In this document: one piece after another, positions 12,236-21,064 of the stretch | How positions within the stretch are numbered: the stretch's first letter is position 1 | Layout of the letters: every line of letters starts with the position of its first letter | Origin: Serratia entomophila | GTDB taxonomy: Bacteria; Pseudomonadota; Gammaproteobacteria; Enterobacterales; Enterobacteriaceae | Direction of reading: 5' to 3' | Assembly (NCBI RefSeq): GCF_021462285.1 | Contig: NZ_CP082787.1 | Location: forward strand, 3,906,001-3,970,000 | DNA length: 64,000 nt | Program-made: the position numbers and the translations under genes | The notes under the pieces: model-generated | The model's database searches: none | What the model was told of the DNA's origin: nothing | What the model saw: the letters and a program-made list of their open reading frames with translations, nothing else

Positions 12236-12241
12236 GCGCGC

Positions 12242-12271
12242 TTTATACCATAATCCCGCCGCGGACACCAA
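12242..12271 (-). promoter_or_regulatory. candidate rpsB promoter
   Basis: Minus strand: -35 TTGGTG (12266-12271), 18-base spacer, -10 TATAAA (12242-12247), then a GC-rich discriminator as seen in stringently controlled ribosomal promoters. Confidence 0.5.
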
Positions 12272-12388
12272 CTTTTGTTGCGTTTGGCCGGCCTGCCGGA
12301 AATGAAATTTGGCAGCCCCCCGGCCGGGCTGATACCATAAGCCATTGCTTCTTATTGTCGACGATAACGACACTTGCGGACGAATTTC

Positions 12389-13183
12389 ATGGCAATCTCA
12401 ATTAAAACACCCGATGACATCCAAAAAATGCGCGTGGCCGGTCGCCTGGCCGCCGAAGTGCTGGAGATCATCGAGCCGCACGTCAAACCTGGCGTGACCA
12501 CCGGCGAGCTGGACCGTATCTGCCACGAGCACATCACCAACGAGCAGCAGGCCATCTCCGCCTGCCTCGGCTACCACGGCTTCCCTAAATCCGTGTGCAT
12601 CTCGGTGAACGAAGTGGTGTGCCACGGCATCCCGAGCGACGACAAGGCGCTGAAAGACGGCGATATCGTCAATATCGACGTCACCGTCATCAAAGACGGC
12701 TTCCACGGCGACACCTCCAAAATGTTCATCGTCGGCAAGCCGACCATTCTGGGCGAGCGCCTGTGCCGCGTCACTCAGGAAAGCCTGTATCTGGCGCTGA
12801 AAATGGTGAAACCGGGCATCCGCCTGCGCACCCTGGGCAAAGCTATCCAGCAGTTCGTCGAAGCCGAGAGATTCTCCGTAGTGCGCGAATACTGCGGCCA
12901 CGGCATCGGCGAAGTGTTCCACGAAGAGCCGCAGGTGCTGCACTATGACGCCGACGACGGCGGCGTGGTGCTGCAGGCGGGCATGGCCTTCACCATCGAA
13001 CCTATGGTCAACGCCGGCGACTACCGCATCCGCACCATGAAAGACGGCTGGACGGTAAAAACCAAGGATCGCAGCTTGTCGGCGCAGTATGAGCATACTA
13101 TTGTGGTCACTGATAACGGCTGCGAGATAATGACGTTGCGCAAGGATGACACCATCCCCAACATCATTACGCACGAGATGTAA
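12389..13183 (+). CDS. map: methionine aminopeptidase type I
   Basis: MetAP removes the initiator methionine from nascent proteins. The 264-residue product carries the five metal ligands in their usual places: Asp97 and Asp108 in 'NIDVTVIKDGFHGD', His171 in 'CGHGIG', and Glu in 'FTIEPM' and near the C terminus; His79 is in 'VNEVVCHGIP'. The ATG at 12389 gives the family length. It is divergent from rpsB, as in E. coli, and is followed by its own terminator. Confidence 0.98.
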   Translation: MAISIKTPDDIQKMRVAGRLAAEVLEIIEPHVKPGVTTGELDRICHEHITNEQQAISACLGYHGFPKSVCISVNEVVCHGIPSDDKALKDGDIVNIDVTVIKDGFHGDTSKMFIVGKPTILGERLCRVTQESLYLALKMVKPGIRLRTLGKAIQQFVEAERFSVVREYCGHGIGEVFHEEPQVLHYDADDGGVVLQAGMAFTIEPMVNAGDYRIRTMKDGWTVKTKDRSLSAQYEHTIVVTDNGCEIMTLRKDDTIPNIITHEM

Positions 13184-13218
13184 GCGCCGCGGCCATTCGC
13201 CGCGATGCATGATGTCAC

Positions 13219-13243
13219 AGGCCGGCTTTTGCCGGCCTTTTTT
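13219..13243 (+). terminator. intrinsic terminator after map
   Basis: AGGCCGGC, TTTT loop, GCCGGCCT followed by a T run, 35 bases after the map stop and 15 bases before glnD. Confidence 0.9.
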
Positions 13244-13257
13244 ATGGGCAGCGTATT

Positions 13258-15936
13258 ATGTCTGAAAATTTTCGCCATCAGGAAACCCCGGTCATCCCGC
13301 CGCAGGCCGTGCCGAAGCAGCCTGAGTATCCCAACGTCTACGCGGACGAAGAGCTCAACTGCCTGGCGCTGAAACAGCGTCTGGAGCAGTTCCAGCTATG
13401 GCTGGCGGCGGCGTTCGACGCCGGCTCCAGCGCCGAGAGCCTGGTGGCGGCGCGCAGCGATTTCATCGACCGGCTGCTGCGCCGCCTGTGGACCTTTTAC
13501 GGCTTTGAAGATATCCCGGAAACCGCGCTGGTGGCGGTCGGCGGCTATGGCCGCGGCGAGCTGCATCCGCTGTCGGATATCGACGTGCTGGTGCTCAGCC
13601 AGCGCCGGCTTAACGAACAGCAGTCGCAGCGGGTCGGCGAATTCATCACCCTGCTGTGGGATCTGAAGCTGGAGGTCGGCCACAGCGTGCGCACGCTGGA
13701 AGAGTGCCTGCTGGAAGGGCTGGCCGACCTGACCGTGGCCACCAACCTGATCGAGTCGCGCATGATCTGCGGCGACGTGGCGCTGTTCCTGCAGATGCAA
13801 AAGCACATCTTCAGCGACGGCTTCTGGCCTTCGCCCAAATTCTTCCACGCCAAGATCAATGAACAGCAGGAACGCCATCAGCGTTATCACGGCACCAGCT
13901 ACAACCTGGAACCGGACATCAAGAGCAGCCCGGGCGGCCTGCGTGATATCCATACCCTGCTGTGGGTGGCGCGCCGCCACTTCGGCGCCACCTCGCTGGA
14001 CGAAATGGTCGGCTTCGGCTTCCTCACCCAGGCGGAGCGCAACGAACTGAACGAGTGCCAGAGCTTCCTGTGGCGCATCCGCTTCGCGCTGCACCTGGTG
14101 CTGCCGCGCTACGACAACCGCCTGCTGTTCGACCGCCAGCTCAACGTCGCGCAACTGCTGCGTTACGAGGGCGAAGGCAACGAGCCGGTCGAGCGCATGA
14201 TGAAGGATTTCTACCGCATGACGCGCCGCGTCAGCGAACTGAACCACATGCTGCTGCAGCTGTTCGACGAAGCGATATTGGCGCTGGACGCCACCGAAAA
14301 ACCGCGCCCGCTGAACGACGACTTCCAGCTGCGCGGCAACCTGATCGACCTGCGCGACGAAACGCTGTTCATCCGCCAGCCGGAAGCCATCATGCGCATG
14401 TTCTACCTGATGGTGCGCAACCGCGAGATCAAGGGCATCTACTCCACCACCGTGCGCCAGCTGCGCCATGCGCGCCGCCACCTGAAGCAGCCGCTGTGCA
14501 CCATTCCGGAGGCGCGCGATCTGTTTATGGCCATCCTGCGCCACCCGGGCGCGGTGTCGCGCGCGCTGGTGCCGATGCATCGCCACAGCGTGCTGTGGGC
14601 CTATATGCCGCAGTGGGGCAAGATCGTCGGCCAGATGCAGTTCGACCTGTTCCACGCCTACACCGTCGACGAGCACACCATCCGCGTGCTGCAGAAGTTG
14701 GAAAGCTTCGCCGACGCGCAAACCCGCCCACGCCACCCGCTGTGCGTGGAGCTGTACCCGCGCCTGCCGCACCCGGAATTGCTGCTGCTGGCGGCGCTGT
14801 TCCACGACATCGCCAAAGGCCGCGGCGGCGATCACTCGATCCTCGGCGCGGAAGACGTGCAGGAGTTCGCCGAGCTGCACGGTCTCAATTCACGCGAGAC
14901 CCAGCTGGTCGCCTGGCTGGTGCGCTGCCACCTGTTGATGTCGGTGACCGCCCAACGCCGCGACATCCAGGATCCGACGGTTATTCAACAGTTCAGCGCC
15001 GAAGTGCAAAGCGAAACCCGCCTGCGCTACCTGGTGTGCCTGACGGTGGCGGATATCTGCGCCACCAACGAAACCCTGTGGAACAGCTGGAAGCAAAGCC
15101 TGTTGCGCGAGCTGTACTTCGCCACCGAAAAACAGCTGCGCCGCGGCATGCAAAACAGCCCGGATCTGCGCGAGCGCGTGCGGCATCACCGGCTGCAGGC
15201 GCTGGCGCTGCTGCGCATGGACAACATCGACGAAGAGGCGCTGCACCGCATCTGGAGCCGCTGCCGCGCCGACTACTTCCTGCGCCACTCGCCGAACCAG
15301 CTGGCCTGGCACGCGCGCCATCTGCTGGCCCACGACTCGACCCAGCCGCTGGTGCTGGTCAGCCGCCAGGCCACGCGCGGCGGCACCGAGATTTTCATCT
15401 GGAGCCCGGACCGCCCTTACCTGTTCGCCGCCGTGGCCGGCGAAATGGACCGCCGCAACCTCAGCGTGCACGACGCGCAGATCTTCACCAACCGCGACGG
15501 CATGGCGATGGACACCTTTATCGTGCTGGAGCCGGACGGCAGCCCGCTGGCGCAGGATCGCCACGCGGCGATCCGCCACGCGCTGCTGCAGGCCATCACC
15601 CAGCGCGAATACCAGCCGCCGCGCGTGCGCCGGCCGTCGTCCAAGCTGCGTCACTTCAGCGTACCGACCGAAGTCAGCTTCCTGCCGACCCACACCGACC
15701 GCCGCAGCTATCTGGAGCTGACCGCGCTCGATCAGCCCGGCCTGCTGGCCCGGGTGGGTGAAGTGTTCGCCGATCTCGGCCTGTCGCTGCATGGCGCGCG
15801 CATTTCCACCATCGGCGAACGGGTGGAAGATTTATTTATTCTTGCCGACAGCGATCGCCGCGCCCTCGATCAGGAAACGCGCAGAAAGTTGGAACAACGG
15901 TTGACAGAGGCCCTCAATCCAAACGATAAAATGTGA
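13258..15936 (+). CDS. glnD: bifunctional uridylyltransferase / uridylyl-removing enzyme GlnD
   Basis: GlnD is the nitrogen sensor that uridylylates PII proteins (GlnB, GlnK) when glutamine is low and removes UMP when it is high. The 892-residue product has the nucleotidyltransferase motif at about 95-111 ('[17 protein letters not shown]', metal-binding Asp107/Asp109), an HD hydrolase domain ('[14 protein letters not shown]', about 515), and two C-terminal ACT domains that bind glutamine. Full length. No strong ribosome site precedes the ATG. It starts just after the map terminator and is followed by dapD. Confidence 0.98.
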   Translation: MSENFRHQETPVIPPQAVPKQPEYPNVYADEELNCLALKQRLEQFQLWLAAAFDAGSSAESLVAARSDFIDRLLRRLWTFYGFEDIPETALVAVGGYGRGELHPLSDIDVLVLSQRRLNEQQSQRVGEFITLLWDLKLEVGHSVRTLEECLLEGLADLTVATNLIESRMICGDVALFLQMQKHIFSDGFWPSPKFFHAKINEQQERHQRYHGTSYNLEPDIKSSPGGLRDIHTLLWVARRHFGATSLDEMVGFGFLTQAERNELNECQSFLWRIRFALHLVLPRYDNRLLFDRQLNVAQLLRYEGEGNEPVERMMKDFYRMTRRVSELNHMLLQLFDEAILALDATEKPRPLNDDFQLRGNLIDLRDETLFIRQPEAIMRMFYLMVRNREIKGIYSTTVRQLRHARRHLKQPLCTIPEARDLFMAILRHPGAVSRALVPMHRHSVLWAYMPQWGKIVGQMQFDLFHAYTVDEHTIRVLQKLESFADAQTRPRHPLCVELYPRLPHPELLLLAALFHDIAKGRGGDHSILGAEDVQEFAELHGLNSRETQLVAWLVRCHLLMSVTAQRRDIQDPTVIQQFSAEVQSETRLRYLVCLTVADICATNETLWNSWKQSLLRELYFATEKQLRRGMQNSPDLRERVRHHRLQALALLRMDNIDEEALHRIWSRCRADYFLRHSPNQLAWHARHLLAHDSTQPLVLVSRQATRGGTEIFIWSPDRPYLFAAVAGEMDRRNLSVHDAQIFTNRDGMAMDTFIVLEPDGSPLAQDRHAAIRHALLQAITQREYQPPRVRRPSSKLRHFSVPTEVSFLPTHTDRRSYLELTALDQPGLLARVGEVFADLGLSLHGARISTIGERVEDLFILADSDRRALDQETRRKLEQRLTEALNPNDKM

Positions 15937-15978
15937 TACAAGTAACTTTTTACCGACAACATCAGGACAGAGAACAGA

Positions 15979-16803
15979 ATGCAGCAATTACAGAACGTTA
16001 TTGAAAGCGCCTTCGAACGCCGTGCGGACATCACCCCGGCGAACGTAGACCGCGTAACGCGCGAAGCGGTAAACCAGGTGATCGGCCTGCTGGACAGCGG
16101 CGCACTGCGCGTTGCCGAGAAGATCGACGGTCAGTGGGTAACGCATCAGTGGCTGAAAAAAGCCGTGCTGCTCTCTTTCCGCATCAACGACAACAAAGTG
16201 ATGGATGGCGCAGAAACCCGCTATTACGACAAGGTGCCGATGAAGTTCGCCGACTACGACGAAGCGCGCTTCCAGAAAGAAGGCTTCCGCGTGGTGCCGC
16301 CGGCGACCGTGCGCCAGGGCGCATTCATTGCCCGCAACACCGTGCTGATGCCGTCTTACGTTAACATCGGTGCCTACGTCGACGAAGGCACCATGGTCGA
16401 TACCTGGGCCACCGTCGGCTCCTGCGCGCAGATCGGCAAGAACGTCCACCTGTCCGGCGGCGTCGGCATTGGCGGCGTGCTGGAGCCGCTGCAGGCCAAC
16501 CCGACCATCATCGAAGACAACTGCTTCATCGGCGCACGCTCCGAAGTGGTTGAAGGGGTGATCGTGGAAGAAGGCTCGGTGATTTCCATGGGCGTTTACC
16601 TTGGCCAAAGCACCCGCATCTACGACCGCGAAACCGGCGAAGTGCACTACGGCCGCGTACCGGCCGGCTCGGTGGTGGTATCCGGCAACCTGCCGTCCAA
16701 AGATGGTTCTTACAGCCTGTACTGCGCGGTGATCGTCAAGAAAGTCGACGCCAAGACCCGCGGTAAAGTCGGCATTAATGAGTTATTGCGCACCATCGAC
16801 TAA
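15979..16803 (+). CDS. dapD: 2,3,4,5-tetrahydropyridine-2,6-dicarboxylate N-succinyltransferase
   Basis: DapD transfers succinyl from succinyl-CoA to tetrahydrodipicolinate in the succinylase branch of lysine and meso-diaminopimelate synthesis. The 274-residue product has a helical N-terminal domain (1-100) and hexapeptide left-handed helix (about 105-230), with the conserved '[16 protein letters not shown]' segment. It ends in a strong terminator. Length and place next to glnD are as in E. coli. Confidence 0.98.
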   Translation: MQQLQNVIESAFERRADITPANVDRVTREAVNQVIGLLDSGALRVAEKIDGQWVTHQWLKKAVLLSFRINDNKVMDGAETRYYDKVPMKFADYDEARFQKEGFRVVPPATVRQGAFIARNTVLMPSYVNIGAYVDEGTMVDTWATVGSCAQIGKNVHLSGGVGIGGVLEPLQANPTIIEDNCFIGARSEVVEGVIVEEGSVISMGVYLGQSTRIYDRETGEVHYGRVPAGSVVVSGNLPSKDGSYSLYCAVIVKKVDAKTRGKVGINELLRTID

Positions 16804-16809
16804 ATTAAG

Positions 16810-16838
16810 ATAGCGGGTGATTCACCCGCTATTTTTTT
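16810..16838 (+). terminator. intrinsic terminator after dapD
   Basis: Perfect 10-bp stem ATAGCGGGTG/CACCCGCTAT with a 3-base loop and a T run, 6 bases after the dapD stop. Confidence 0.95.
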
Positions 16839-16932
16839 GTCTGCGTTTCGTAGGCAGTCACAGTCGCAGACCCGCTTTTCCGCCATAATCGCAGTCGTGG
16901 AATATAACGATCACATCTAAAGAGGGCGCAGT

Positions 16933-17322
16933 ATGTACGATAACTTGAAGAGTTTGGGCATCAATCAACCGGAAGACGTCGATCGCTATAGCCTGCGTCA
17001 AGAGGCCAATAACGACATCCTCAAGATCTATTTCCGCAAGGACAAGGGCGAGTTCTTCGCCAAGAGCGTGAAGTTCAAGTACCCGCGCCAGCGTAAAACC
17101 GTGGTGGCGGACAACGCCGGGCAGGGCTACAAGGAAATCCACGAGATCAACCCGAACCTGCGTTACGTGATCGACGAGCTGGATCAGCTGTGCCAGCGCG
17201 ATCAGGTGGAAGTGGACCTGAAGCGTAAAATTCTCGACGACCTGCGCCATCTGGAAGGCGTGGTGTCGCACAAAATCGCCGAGATCGAATCCGATCTGGA
17301 AAAGCTGACCCGCGGCAAATAA
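16933..17322 (+). CDS. yaeH: UPF0325 family protein YaeH
   Basis: This 129-residue protein matches the small conserved enterobacterial protein YaeH along its length ('[23 protein letters not shown]' start region, charged C terminus). Function is unknown; no signal peptide, membrane helix or catalytic motif is visible, and it is rich in Lys, Asp and Glu with a helical C-terminal half. AGAGGG precedes the ATG. It lies downstream of dapD as in relatives, and marks the edge of that synteny block: the next gene, yqcA, belongs to another block in E. coli. Confidence 0.93.
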   Translation: MYDNLKSLGINQPEDVDRYSLRQEANNDILKIYFRKDKGEFFAKSVKFKYPRQRKTVVADNAGQGYKEIHEINPNLRYVIDELDQLCQRDQVEVDLKRKILDDLRHLEGVVSHKIAEIESDLEKLTRGK

Positions 17323-17326
17323 TTCA

Positions 17327-17350
17327 GGGCCGGTTCACCCGGCCCTTTTT
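17327..17350 (+). terminator. intrinsic terminator between convergent yaeH and yqcA
   Basis: GGGCCGG, 5-base loop, CCGGCCC, then TTTTT on the plus strand. It ends at the yqcA stop. Confidence 0.85.
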
Positions 17351-17799
17351 CATTTCAGCAAGCTGCCCCACTGCTCGACCCACGGACAGGAGACGACCTC
17401 CGGCTCCGGCTGTTCCATGGCGTCAATCTCCAGCGTTTCACCTACGCGGGTCGCGCCCTGCTCCTGCAGCAGCGCATCGAACGCGCGCCCGGCGCCGCAG
17501 AAATTGTCATAGCTGCTGTCACCCAGCGCAATCAGCCCATAGTGCAGCTCCGGCTGGTAGCCGACCTGGTCGCGGATGGCGTGGAACAACGGCGCAATGC
17601 TGTCCGGCAGATCGCCCTGCCCGGTGGTCGAAGTGATCACCAGCGCGTAGTGCTGGCGATAAAATTGCCAGGCCTCCAGCCGGCCCTCTTCGAACAGTTT
17701 GACCTCATGGCCCTGTTCCCTGAGGATATTTTCCGCCTCTTCCGCCACCAACAGCGAATTACCGTAAACGGTTCCCACGAAGATACCAACCTGAGCCAT
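17350..17799 (-). CDS. yqcA: flavodoxin YqcA
   Basis: YqcA is a short-chain flavodoxin, an FMN electron carrier of the cytoplasm. The 149-residue product shows the phosphate-binding loop 'GTVYGNS' near residue 9, '[12 protein letters not shown]' and '[13 protein letters not shown]', all FMN contacts. The start at 17799 gives the family length with GGGAG upstream; an ATG six codons earlier is possible. It follows truC with a 33-base gap, as in E. coli, and is probably co-transcribed. The physiological partner is not known from sequence. Confidence 0.95.
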   Translation of the reverse strand: MAQVGIFVGTVYGNSLLVAEEAENILREQGHEVKLFEEGRLEAWQFYRQHYALVITSTTGQGDLPDSIAPLFHAIRDQVGYQPELHYGLIALGDSSYDNFCGAGRAFDALLQEQGATRVGETLEIDAMEQPEPEVVSCPWVEQWGSLLK

Positions 17800-17832
17800 G
17801 GCTCCTACTCCCTTCATTACCTTTGAAAATTG

Positions 17833-18603
17833 TCAGCTATCCTGACCGTTACCCGCGTTAAACTCAACCCCGGCAAGTTCAGGGAAAACCCCCGCCCAAC
17901 CAAACTGCGCCATCACGCCCTGCCAGGGTTCATCCCAACGTGCGGAAATGTGCAGCGGTTGGCCGGTCACCGGGTGGTTCAGCTGCAGATGGCTGGCGTG
18001 CAGCATCAGCCGCGCACAGCCGAAGTGCAGCGCCATACCGCGGTTCTGGCGCAGATCGCCGTGCTTGCTGTCGCCGATGATCGGATGGCGAAGGTGCACC
18101 ATATGGCGGCGCAGCTGATGCTTGCGGCCGTTTTCCGGTTTCAGCTCCAGCAGGCTGTAGCGCGCGCTCTCGTAGCGCCCAATGGCGACCGGCATATCTA
18201 CCTGCGCCAGCGGCCGATAGTGGGTCACCGCCGGTTGCGGGCCCTTGTCGGCCGTCGCATGCTTATCGGCGATCTTATCCAGTTCTTCCGTCAGCGGGTA
18301 GTCAAGGGTCGCCCCCTCCTGCACGTAGCCGCGCACCACCGCATGATAGGTTTTCTGCACCTGATGTTGCTCGAACTGCTGCGACAGCAGGCGCGCCACC
18401 TCGCTGGACAACGCCATCAACAGCACGCCGGAGGTTGGGCGGTCGAGGCGATGCACGGTGAACACGTGTTGACCGATCTGGTCACGCACCGTCTGCATCA
18501 TAAACCGCGTTTCGTGGCGATCCAGCCAGCTGCGGTGCACCAGCCAGCCGGACGGTTTGTTCACCGCCACCAGGTGCTCATCCCGGTACAAAACCTCAAT
18601 CAC
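17833..18603 (-). CDS. truC: tRNA pseudouridine(65) synthase TruC
   Basis: TruC isomerises uridine 65 of several tRNAs. The 256-residue product has the RluA-family motif 'HRLDRPTSG' with catalytic Asp54, and 'GRKHQLRRH' further on. The start is GTG (AGGAA upstream), giving the family N terminus 'IEVLYRDEHLVAVNKP'. In E. coli yqcC lies just upstream of truC; here pbpC and a macroglobulin gene lie between them. Confidence 0.97.
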   Translation of the reverse strand: MIEVLYRDEHLVAVNKPSGWLVHRSWLDRHETRFMMQTVRDQIGQHVFTVHRLDRPTSGVLLMALSSEVARLLSQQFEQHQVQKTYHAVVRGYVQEGATLDYPLTEELDKIADKHATADKGPQPAVTHYRPLAQVDMPVAIGRYESARYSLLELKPENGRKHQLRRHMVHLRHPIIGDSKHGDLRQNRGMALHFGCARLMLHASHLQLNHPVTGQPLHISARWDEPWQGVMAQFGWAGVFPELAGVEFNAGNGQDS

Positions 18604-18661
18604 AATCTTTGTTCCTACGTAAAAACCCGAATTTCGGCGCGAGTATAACAGGCGTGCGGCG

Positions 18662-21010
18662 CTAGTTAACCCATTCGATGGTTACCAGCCGGCTGTCGGC
18701 CCGGCCGCGATCGTCCACCGCCCGGATGCGGTACTGCCCATTGTTGACCGGCCGCCAGTCAATGGCCCTTTTGCTGGCGCTGCTGCCGAGATAAATATCG
18801 TCGACAAACCAGTACAGCGTTTTACTGTCGGCGTCGGTCACCGCATTGAAGGCGATTTTGTCACGCCCCTGCTGCGACTGCCGCAGGGTATAGGTCGTGT
18901 TCTTCAGCGGCGAGGTGATGCGCGGCGCGTTGCCGCCGACGGCGATACCGTTATCCTTGCAGCGGTTGACCGGCGGCGCGCGCTTCGGCAAACCTGCCTG
19001 GGCGAAAACGTTGGCCAGATCGGAAGGCCAGAACTCAAACACCTCGGTGCGGGTTTGTGCCGGATCATAGGGCGGGCAGGCGACTTCACCGCTTTGAATA
19101 TCCAGCACCACCGGGCGATAAACGCTGTCGACCTTGATCGGCGATTTGCCGGGGATAAACCAGGTTTTGCCCTTCTGCCGGCACCAGGGAGTCGGCAAAT
19201 CGCCGCTGGCCAGGCAGATATCCACCCGCCGCAGCCGTTTCGGCCACGGATGCCTTGGCTCCCGCAGGGCCGGGTAGCTGGCGTTCAGGCTGTCGATGAT
19301 GTTGAAGAACAAGGGCGCGGCGGCGGCGGCACCGACCAACGCATTGTTGCCGCTGCTGTCGAAGTTGCCTTCCCACACCACCAGCACGTAGGGGCCGAAA
19401 ATCCCCACGCTCCAGGCGTCGCGGAACCCCCAGGAAGTGCCGGTTTTCCAGTACACCGGCAGCGACGACGCGCGCGCGGCCAGGGTATCGCCCGGCCGAC
19501 GGTGCTGGCGCAGCATATCCAGCGTGATGAAGCTGGCCTCTTCGCTCAGCAGACGCACCGGCGGCGGCCGCGCATCGCCGCGCAGCATGCGCAACGGGCG
19601 CAGCTCGCCGCGGTTGGCCAGCAGGGCATACAGCTTCGCCAGCTCTTGCGCCGTCACCTCGCCGCCGCCCAGAACCAGCGCCAGCCCATAGTGATTCTCG
19701 CTGGCCATATTGGCGACGCCGGACAAGCGCAGAAACTGATAAAAACTCGGCTGCCGCAGCTGCGATGCCACATAGACGGCGGGAATATTGCGGCTGAAGT
19801 TCAGGGCGTCGGTGGCGGTTACCGGGCCGAGGAAGCGCCGGTCAAAATTCTCCGGCGCGTAGGCGCCAAAGGATGAGGGCACATCTTTCAGAATGGTCAT
19901 AGGATGCAGCACGCCCTGCTCCATGCCCAACGCATAGATAAAGGGCTTCAGCGTCGAGCCGGGGGAGCGTTTGGCATTGGTGCCGTTCACCTGCCCCTGG
20001 ATCTGGCGGTTGTAATAATCCGCCGAGCCCACCAACGCCCTTACCCCCATATCGCGGCTGTCCACCAGCAACGCTGCGGCGTTATGGATCCCCCGGCTCC
20101 GGTTGCGGGCGATAAAGGCGTTTACCTGCCTTTCCACCAGCAGCTGCAACCCCGCATCCAACGTAGTGTCGACGCGGGTATCCCGCCGAACCAACTGCTG
20201 AGTCTGCTGGCGCAGCTGCTCGATAAAATGCGGTGCGATATAAGGCATCTGCTCGGGCTGGCGCAGCGCCAGCGGCAGTTGAAACAATGCCCGTTGGCTG
20301 CCGTCGGTGGCGTAAGCTTGCTGCCAGCGCTGGAACAGCCGGTGGCGCGCCTGCGTCAGGGCGGCGCCCAGCACGCCGGTTTTAGGCTCCAGCCGATAAC
20401 TTGGCGACTGCGGCAAGACGGCCAGCGTCAGCGCTTCCGGCAGGGTCAAATCCCGCGGCGCCTTGCCGAAATAGATCAGGCTGGCGGCGCCGACGCTCTC
20501 GATGTTGCGGCCATAGGGGGCGTAATTAAGATAGGCTTCCAGAATGTCATGTTTGGAGTAGCTAAGCTCCAGCTGAACGGCGCGCAGCACCTGCTGCAGC
20601 TTGCCCCCCGGCGTGCGGGTATTGAGATGCCAGCGCATGCGCGCCAGCTGCATGCTGATGGTCGAACCGCCCTGCATCTTGCCGCCGGCGATATAGCTGC
20701 GCCAAAAACCGCGCGCCAGGCTGACGGGGTTGAAACCGGGGTTGTAGTAGAACCAGCGATCCTCGTGCAGCAACAGCCCGCGCACCGCCAGCGGGGAAAC
20801 CTGCTCCAGCGGCGTCCACAGGCGATAGCGTTCGTCATTGGCCAGCGTGATGCGCATCAGCGCGCCGTGGCGATCGTAATAGGCGGAAGACAGCGGCAAG
20901 CCCTGGGAGAGCGGCGGATGCGGCCAGAGCCGAACGGCGCCCAGCACCAGCGTCAGCAGGAATATCGCCATCAGCCCATTTTGCAACCAGGGTGTTTTCA
21001 GGATTTTCAT
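18662..21010 (-). CDS. pbpC: penicillin-binding protein 1C
   Basis: PbpC is a bifunctional class A penicillin-binding protein with a glycosyltransferase domain and a transpeptidase-like domain. In the 782-residue product an N-terminal membrane anchor (about 10-28) is followed by the GT51 domain with Glu83 in 'HEDRWFYYNPG' and 'GGSTISMQLAR'. The transpeptidase domain has S352-T-L-K, SRN at 406-408 and KTG at 522-524, so all three penicillin-binding motifs are intact. The C-terminal about 90 residues fit the BiPBP_C domain. It is paired with the alpha-2-macroglobulin gene upstream, as in many proteobacteria, suggesting repair of wall damage together with trapping of attacking proteases. Confidence 0.97.
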   Translation of the reverse strand: MKILKTPWLQNGLMAIFLLTLVLGAVRLWPHPPLSQGLPLSSAYYDRHGALMRITLANDERYRLWTPLEQVSPLAVRGLLLHEDRWFYYNPGFNPVSLARGFWRSYIAGGKMQGGSTISMQLARMRWHLNTRTPGGKLQQVLRAVQLELSYSKHDILEAYLNYAPYGRNIESVGAASLIYFGKAPRDLTLPEALTLAVLPQSPSYRLEPKTGVLGAALTQARHRLFQRWQQAYATDGSQRALFQLPLALRQPEQMPYIAPHFIEQLRQQTQQLVRRDTRVDTTLDAGLQLLVERQVNAFIARNRSRGIHNAAALLVDSRDMGVRALVGSADYYNRQIQGQVNGTNAKRSPGSTLKPFIYALGMEQGVLHPMTILKDVPSSFGAYAPENFDRRFLGPVTATDALNFSRNIPAVYVASQLRQPSFYQFLRLSGVANMASENHYGLALVLGGGEVTAQELAKLYALLANRGELRPLRMLRGDARPPPVRLLSEEASFITLDMLRQHRRPGDTLAARASSLPVYWKTGTSWGFRDAWSVGIFGPYVLVVWEGNFDSSGNNALVGAAAAAPLFFNIIDSLNASYPALREPRHPWPKRLRRVDICLASGDLPTPWCRQKGKTWFIPGKSPIKVDSVYRPVVLDIQSGEVACPPYDPAQTRTEVFEFWPSDLANVFAQAGLPKRAPPVNRCKDNGIAVGGNAPRITSPLKNTTYTLRQSQQGRDKIAFNAVTDADSKTLYWFVDDIYLGSSASKRAIDWRPVNNGQYRIRAVDDRGRADSRLVTIEWVN

Positions 21011-21024
21011 CTGTTCTCAACGCC

Positions 21025-21059
21025 CCGGCGCCGGGCGACCCTCAGCCGCCCGGCGCCGG
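21025..21059. repeat. perfect 13-bp GC-only inverted repeat between the macroglobulin gene and pbpC
   Basis: CCGGCGCCGGGCG, 9-base loop, CGCCCGGCGCCGG. It lies in the 54-base gap after the macroglobulin stop (on the minus strand) and before pbpC. No T run follows, so it is not a typical intrinsic terminator. It could stabilise the upstream message or lower pbpC expression. Confidence 0.85.
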
Positions 21060-21064
21060 CCGGC

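Noticed and set aside
13962..15761. Long plus-strand frame of about 600 codons inside glnD
   Set aside because: An alternate-frame shadow of a GC-rich gene; composition is Arg/Ala/Pro-rich and glnD is complete in its own frame.
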